This document shows positions 58,848 to 64,000 of a DNA stretch of 64,000 bases, piece by piece. Source of the DNA: Collybiopsis luxurians FD-317 M1 (Eukaryota; Basidiomycota; Agaricomycetes; Agaricales; Omphalotaceae); NCBI GenBank assembly GCA_000827265.1, contig KN834749.1, forward strand, positions 2,722,653 to 2,786,652, read 5' to 3'. Position numbers and translations under genes: made by a program. The notes beneath the pieces are model-generated. The model was not told the DNA's origin. It searched no databases and saw only the letters and a list, made by a program, of their open reading frames with translations. The stretch's first letter is position 1; each line of letters begins with the position of its first letter.

Positions 58848-59659
58848 ATATCTCGCCTTTGACATGAGGGATTTATGATCTTCACGTTGATACAGCCCCG
58901 ACCGACGCTTTTCAACGTTACTGATAGCCATGATTTCTTTATGATAGACAAACGACGGTTAACGATTCAGTCCAGGAACCCGGTCATGTACGCACAAGCG
59001 CGGACGAAAGCTGGGCATCAGTTCCGAAATCCAGAGCCCTTCATTCTTCATGTCGTGGATCGATCCCACACTCGTCTTTTCACATTTGCTTTGTTTTCGG
59101 ACATCGTATCGATTATCGTCCCGCAGCTAAGCGGCTTCCTTTGTTCTTTTTCCTTCTTTATCGTATCTACGAAGCCTTTAAATAATCGGTGGGTCCAGCA
59201 TCACAAAATGTGGTTGTTGTATTTTTTTTGTTATTGATGCTGTGGCGAATGAGGCTCCCTTTAGTGCGAGCTTGTAGGAAAATATCAATTAATGAATGCG
59301 TGCTCGCGACCGAGCGTTAATGGAATAAGTACATATGTTTTGAGAGTCTGAATGGAGACGGGCGGAACAGATTGAGGAGCGATATCATATTATCACTGAG
59401 GAAAGATTTGACGTAATCTATACTGAGAGAGCTAATATACCGAATGTGGCGTAGCCAGTATTCCCTTCTCTTCCTTTGTTCCCCGCCGCCATCTTTGACT
59501 GGCCTCGCGGTCAGCACGTTGCCCCAACTGCCTCGAACCGGTGCTTCTCTGTCCTTTTGTTCGTTCCGTCGCCTCCGGTTTCCTGACTACGCAGAAACTG
59601 CTTGCCATATTTAACCAAGTCGCCGGTCCTGCTTGGAATCTCGCTTGAAATCTTGCAAC
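58848..59659. other. Spacer with short open frames
   Basis: 3' flank of the membrane protein gene and promoter of the gene starting at 59660. A frame at 58875-59237 shows no domain. Confidence 0.5.
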
Positions 59660-62575
59660 ATGTCTTCATCTTCACCGCCATCTTATACGACTGAAGATCA
59701 GCTTGTAAAGGACGATAAACAGCCCCGAGTGACGCGCAGAAAAAGTACAAGGGAAAAGGAAAAGACTAGAGAAGGCCCTGGAGATCTTGGCTCTTCAAGG
59801 TCCGATCCCAGCTCGGTTTCTCGACGCAAGTCTCGCAGGCATTCCTCCCATTTGCATGATCCTCAGCTGCCGCCAGAAGTCATTGAACGCATTGCCCGGC
59901 AGAGTATCCGGTCTTCCAAGCATATAAATGCCGAGCTGCTCAGGCAAATCGCAAGGGCAGGTGGATTACCAAAAGATGTTGAACGGGAAGACCTTCCAAA
60001 GTTCAAGGTGATCACTGGGTCTGAGGCTACGAGGGTTTATGAGAAAACTTTGCGGTGAGCTCAGCTTCTGGTTATTTTGCTGCCCTATCTTCTGTTAGCT
60101 AATCGCGTATCGGTGTCTATTGGATTCATTGGATTTAGAGAGGATGACCGTGCTTCTTCCTTGTCCCACGACTCTAGCAAGCGGAGAGTCGCTCGGCACT
60201 TCGAAACGCGTCCCATTGTCTTTGCGTATCCTGGTATCCGAGCTGGGAGGAAGGTTGTGGATTATTATATGACCTGGAAGGGCAAGACACCGGTGCGCCA
60301 GACGCTTCCTCCTATTTGCATTGTTTCTCATGTCATCCTAGAAAGCACATCGTTTGAAAGGTTTTTTTTTGGACATCTCTTTCTACGTGACATCCACATC
60401 TCAGTCGGTGCTGTGTATTAGGTGCTGGACGACGAACTGACATTCTCGACGGAGAATTCAAAAATCTTAGCAAAACGCTTGATGAATACGGCAAGAAAGT
60501 CAACAAGCGTTTGTCGTCAGTCAATCTATCCACTTTTTTTATACAATTTTTGTATCTTGACAATGATACAGCGCCCTCGTCTCTCCCGATCCCTCTACAC
60601 CCAAGGCGTCTACCTTTAATCCGATACTTCCGACCAAAGTCGATGTCGACACATTGGCAGAACCTACGAGGCCGGCTGCAATTCAGGTAGAATCTGCCCC
60701 TGCAGTGTTGACCACTACTGTTCCTGATGACAGCGGTACGCTCGGACTCATGATAATGGATAGTTCCACACTCATCAACTTGCTAGACCCGTTACCTCCT
60801 CCGCGACCACCATATGCCCGGACCAACAGCAACGGCAGCGCCGTGTCGCTGCCGACGCTAGGACGTACGTTTTTAGCAATATTGTATTGAATCTATCCTT
60901 TTTTTTACATGTGTATTTAGTTCCCTTGGTTGTTGTTAACCCGGATGCGTGGGTCTCTTCTCTTCGCGACCTCATTCGTCAAACTCATATATCACCTTTA
61001 CAGGCGGTCATCCTCGTCCGGACAAGGTCCTTTGATTATCGGATCCTAATATGTCCTGAATTGACACCTCGCTTATAACATTTAGATTCCCGGCGCTCAT
61101 CACTAGCGATAGGCAGCCCTAGCAAGGCAACTAAAGGTGTGCTAGCCAGAGCCTATCGAACTGGGGCAGGTCTAACTGTCATTTTTAGAGAAATCCCCAC
61201 TCACCCAAGTGCTGACAGCAGTAGAAGAGGAACAAGATGACGGTACAACTTTTTGCATTTGATTGATCGATTCATTATTAACTTTTTCATATGAATAGCC
61301 AAGTCCACCACGAGTTCGAAGAGACAGTGAGTGTATAGATCGCATTGCTTTATCGAGTATTCGATCCAACCGCGCACTTTTTGTGTCTAATTGGGGATTC
61401 TGACTCGAAGTATCTTAGGCATGGAGGGCACGAGTCCCAACCCCATCGTCACACGTCTTCTAAGGACAGACGAGAACGGGATTCATCGAGATCGCCAAAC
61501 AGTTCAACGGAGAGTTTGTCTGATTCAAGTCCGAGCCGCCATCACCATAAGAAATCCGACAAAGACGATGAAATACTCATAGTTCTTCTGGACGATAAGC
61601 AAGCTTCGTGGCATGGGTATGTTATGCACTGCCCAAAGTATCGGACTGGAACTGACTCAATGCAGGCTTGTGGGCCGTCGCGACTCCAAAAAGGAGTCAA
61701 TTTCGCGTAAACCTTCTCAACGTATCTCTCCCTGGAGTGGCCCTGTCGCCAATTCACGAGGCGAGATTCATCGCTTCGTTCCTAGAGGAGAGGCTCCCCC
61801 GGAACTAGACCTTCAGGAGCTAGACCTTCATGACCCGGACAACGATGATGACGATTCAGATAATACCGACGACGAAGATTTTCGACATGCCTACGATGTA
61901 GACGATTCCCTAATTGTGAGCCTCAAAGCTAGGCTCACTGCACTTGGTCTCCATTCAACCACCTCCACATCCACACCAAGAGCGACAACCTTACCTCCGT
62001 ATCTTCTCAACTCCCCGTACTTACACCCTACCCCTGCATCTCTCGGTCATATTTCATTACATCCTTCGAGTCCTTATAGTATATCCGCACCTAATCTTCC
62101 TCTATCCCCTCAACAAGCCAACGTATATCCATCTGACTCATCTTCATACGTTGTACCCTTTGTTTCGAACGACCCCGCCGCCTCTCCCTGGCCGTTGGCA
62201 CCAACCCCGGCCGGATCGATGTACGCCAGTCCATACGTTCCTGCCGCGCAGATTCCTTATAACCCCTCCGCTGCTGGGCAGTATACGCCCATGTCCGTGT
62301 CCCAGCCAGGTCCTGCGGCGTCGTTGTACTCCCAGAGCCCCGGGGCGTATGTTTTGTCCGGTTCTGCTGGGACAGGTGCGATGCAGATGCCTTTACCGCA
62401 AGTTTCGGGGTATTCGAGTCCGTATGTCGACTATGCCACCGGAGTCGACTACGATGATTACGGTGCTGGTGTTGGGCAGGCGACGAATGTGGACCTGGCC
62501 TTGTATCCTCTTCCGCCCGCCTCGTATTCCAGTCCGTATGTCCCTTTGAGGACCCAGTCACCTTCTCCTTATTGA
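59660..62575 (+). CDS. Disordered multi-exon protein with SPYV-rich tail
   Basis: ATG 59660 (MSSSSPPSYTTEDQLVKDD). Exon 1 has a basic Ser/Arg region and a probable helix PEVIERIARQSIRSSKHIN, ending in VYEKTLR. Later exons read RRVARHFETRPIVFAYPG, ILDGEFKNLSKTLDEYGKKV or an alternative frame, LVSPDPSTPKASTFNPILP and LLDPLPPPRPPYART. The region 61080-61620 appears to be several small Ser/Arg-rich exons. The last long exon has an acidic block (DPDNDDDDSDNTDDEDF) and a Pro/Tyr/Ser-rich tail with recurring SPYV motifs (YASPYVPAAQ, SSPYVDYATG, SSPYVPLR). Middle exon borders are not settled. No domain recognised; likely a scaffold-like protein, but that is a guess. Confidence 0.6.
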
Positions 62576-63700
62576 TAATTAACGAAACGAATATTGACAC
62601 GTTATGTATGCAAGCAAATGGTGGAGCATAATCGGCCTGTACCTATTGGATGTGTGAACGCAAGGCTTACCACCGCTTCTGCTTGGTATTTTTCTACTTT
62701 TACGTTTTGTCGTTGTTGTCGTTGCCTCTTTTTTTCCTGGTACCTGGTAGCCGCCACTTACATAGAGTTTTTATGTTTTTCCCGGTTCGGTCGGGTTACT
62801 GGTTCCTTGGTCCTTGGTCCTTGGTGTGTATACGATATTGGTGTATCGAGGTATAATGTTGCAATTGTATGTACAGTACTAATGAGCTCATCTGTATCAT
62901 GGTTGACTTTCAGTATGCGTAGATATGGGTTTGGGGCAGAAATCAAAATCCCATTCCACTTGCCGCAACTTGGCGTCCGCAACGACACCTTAGGCGCTTG
63001 TTAAGCGCTCGCTGCATTGCTTCGTCAGCATATTCAACTCTTATCATTCTCCACGCTTATACAGGTCCTCAGGATTGACCGTAACTGGTCCCTTACACCT
63101 CCATACCTGGCACAATCCTCCCTTGCCACTGTTGTACGTGAGGGGGCATGATGGAAGTCTGATTGAAAGTACATCGTAATCTTCTTGTTTCAATGATTGA
63201 TTCTTGAAGTCAACCTTCACTTCCTGGCAGTTCCGTCTCTCTTTCTCTCACTCTCTGAATTTATGCGTTTGGCTATCCCGGAAATACTTTCTCACACTGA
63301 ATGTCCTCAACTCGGAGGTAGGTAGGTCAAACTTCTCATAAATATCATGGCTGCCCTGAGGGTAAGAAATGTTGATCAAGCGTTTGTCCTGGTCAAGTGA
63401 GCTTAGATCCTATTCATTGAGCTGTTTGCCTTTACGAGGTTTCTACTTTTGTAACTACTTCTAGCCGTTGTAAGGGGAGGCTAGTCCAGGGACTATATTC
63501 TGGTACGCTGGCTCCTTCAGATGTTATCTGGGCCTCGAGTGACGTTGATGCAAGGGCACATTGTGTTTTTCCGATCGCGTGCTCTATTGACTACTCATGT
63601 TATCGCCTGTTATCGCCCTCATAAGTCGTCGATAACGTGCAATAAAGTCTGCTGATCATTCAGGCTTCCAAGTTATTATATCCGGTCGCCCGACCAGCAC
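62576..63700. other. 3' flank and intergenic region
   Basis: Contains short direct repeats (GGTCCTTGGTCCTTGGT near 62810). Nothing gene-like supported. Confidence 0.45.
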
Positions 63701-63711
63701 GACTTTCAAAA

Positions 63712-63890
63712 TGCGTGAGTATTGCACTGCACATAGGGAATAGCTGATGGATGGATGCTATTTCAGCTGGTACGATCGGCCTGCAGTTCCTGCGGGAGAC
63801 ATACTTCCACGTGTCTCATCTATCTTTTCTTTGAAATGGTTACATATACTCAAGGACTCGCCTCCAGATTTCCTTTACGAAGACACTGAT
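63712..63890 (+). CDS. Possible start of a small multi-exon gene
   Basis: ATGC/GTGAGT at 63712 with an acceptor TTTCAG at about 63769 suggests a first exon of four bases, a common fungal arrangement. The following exon reads GTIGLQFLRETY in the joined frame and soon stops unless another intron follows. Weak evidence; may continue past the window. Confidence 0.2.
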
Positions 63891-64000
63891 TAATGCAATG
63901 CCGGAACCGCTTTCTCATACCGATCTTGCCGTACAGTACCTATTCTGCTCCGGAATCCCATGATAATCTGCCGTGTAGCCGCATTGTCGACGCGGCGAAA

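Noticed and set aside
1..64000. tRNA, rRNA, CRISPR, transposase or LTR elements
   Set aside because: None seen by eye; GTTCGA-like matches (for example near 39250 and 50650) lack cloverleaf context, and CRISPR arrays are not expected in a fungal genome.

Overview
The window is nuclear DNA from a filamentous basidiomycete, most likely a mushroom-forming agaricomycete. The evidence is many 40-65 nt GT-AG introns, small exons, genes on both strands with short spacers, basidiomycete-type gene families (DUF6534 membrane proteins, F-box-like proteins, Zn2Cys6 regulators, eqolisin proteases, a CHS3-type chitin synthase), and no operons, transposase or tRNA gene that I could see. Exon models below were built by hand from splice signals, reading-frame phase and comparison of paralogues inside the window.

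Layout. 1-1181: 3' part of an NAD-malic enzyme gene. 1.3-10.7 kb: a tandem duplication of a two-gene unit (F-box-like protein + DUF6534 seven-helix membrane protein, all minus strand); the first DUF6534 copy is a pseudogene. 12-16.6 kb: a 1471-residue disordered protein. 18.8-23.5 kb: a divergent pair, a 624-residue Zn2Cys6 transcription factor (8 exons, one probable GC-AG intron) and a strongly diverged Hsp70. 24.3-27.9 kb: tandem secreted eqolisin-like proteases, the first carrying a frameshift. 29.4-31.4 kb: a coiled-coil protein. 33.8-34.7 kb: an unrecognised acidic protein. 36.1-37.5 kb: an intronless family-16 type methyltransferase, with a perfect 15-bp inverted repeat upstream. 40.5-45.1 kb: a 1431-residue class IV (CHS3-like) chitin synthase. 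45.7-46.9 kb: WHI2-like BTB protein. 48.7-55.2 kb: three paralogous seven-helix membrane proteins (one decayed, two apparently intact) spread by a segmental duplication that also carried the 3' end of WHI2. 56.9-58.8 kb: a 655-residue multi-pass membrane protein. 59.7-62.6 kb: a long disordered protein with several exons.

Housekeeping genes (malic enzyme, chitin synthase, WHI2, methyltransferase) alternate with lineage-specific families undergoing birth and death. Two different seven-helix families and one secreted protease family were each duplicated locally, and each has one decaying copy. The least described material is the 48.7-55.2 kb membrane-protein array, with a shared upstream block and TATA-like element in all three copies, and the DUF6534 pair, whose gene structure preserves three micro-exons of 10, 12 and 14 nt.
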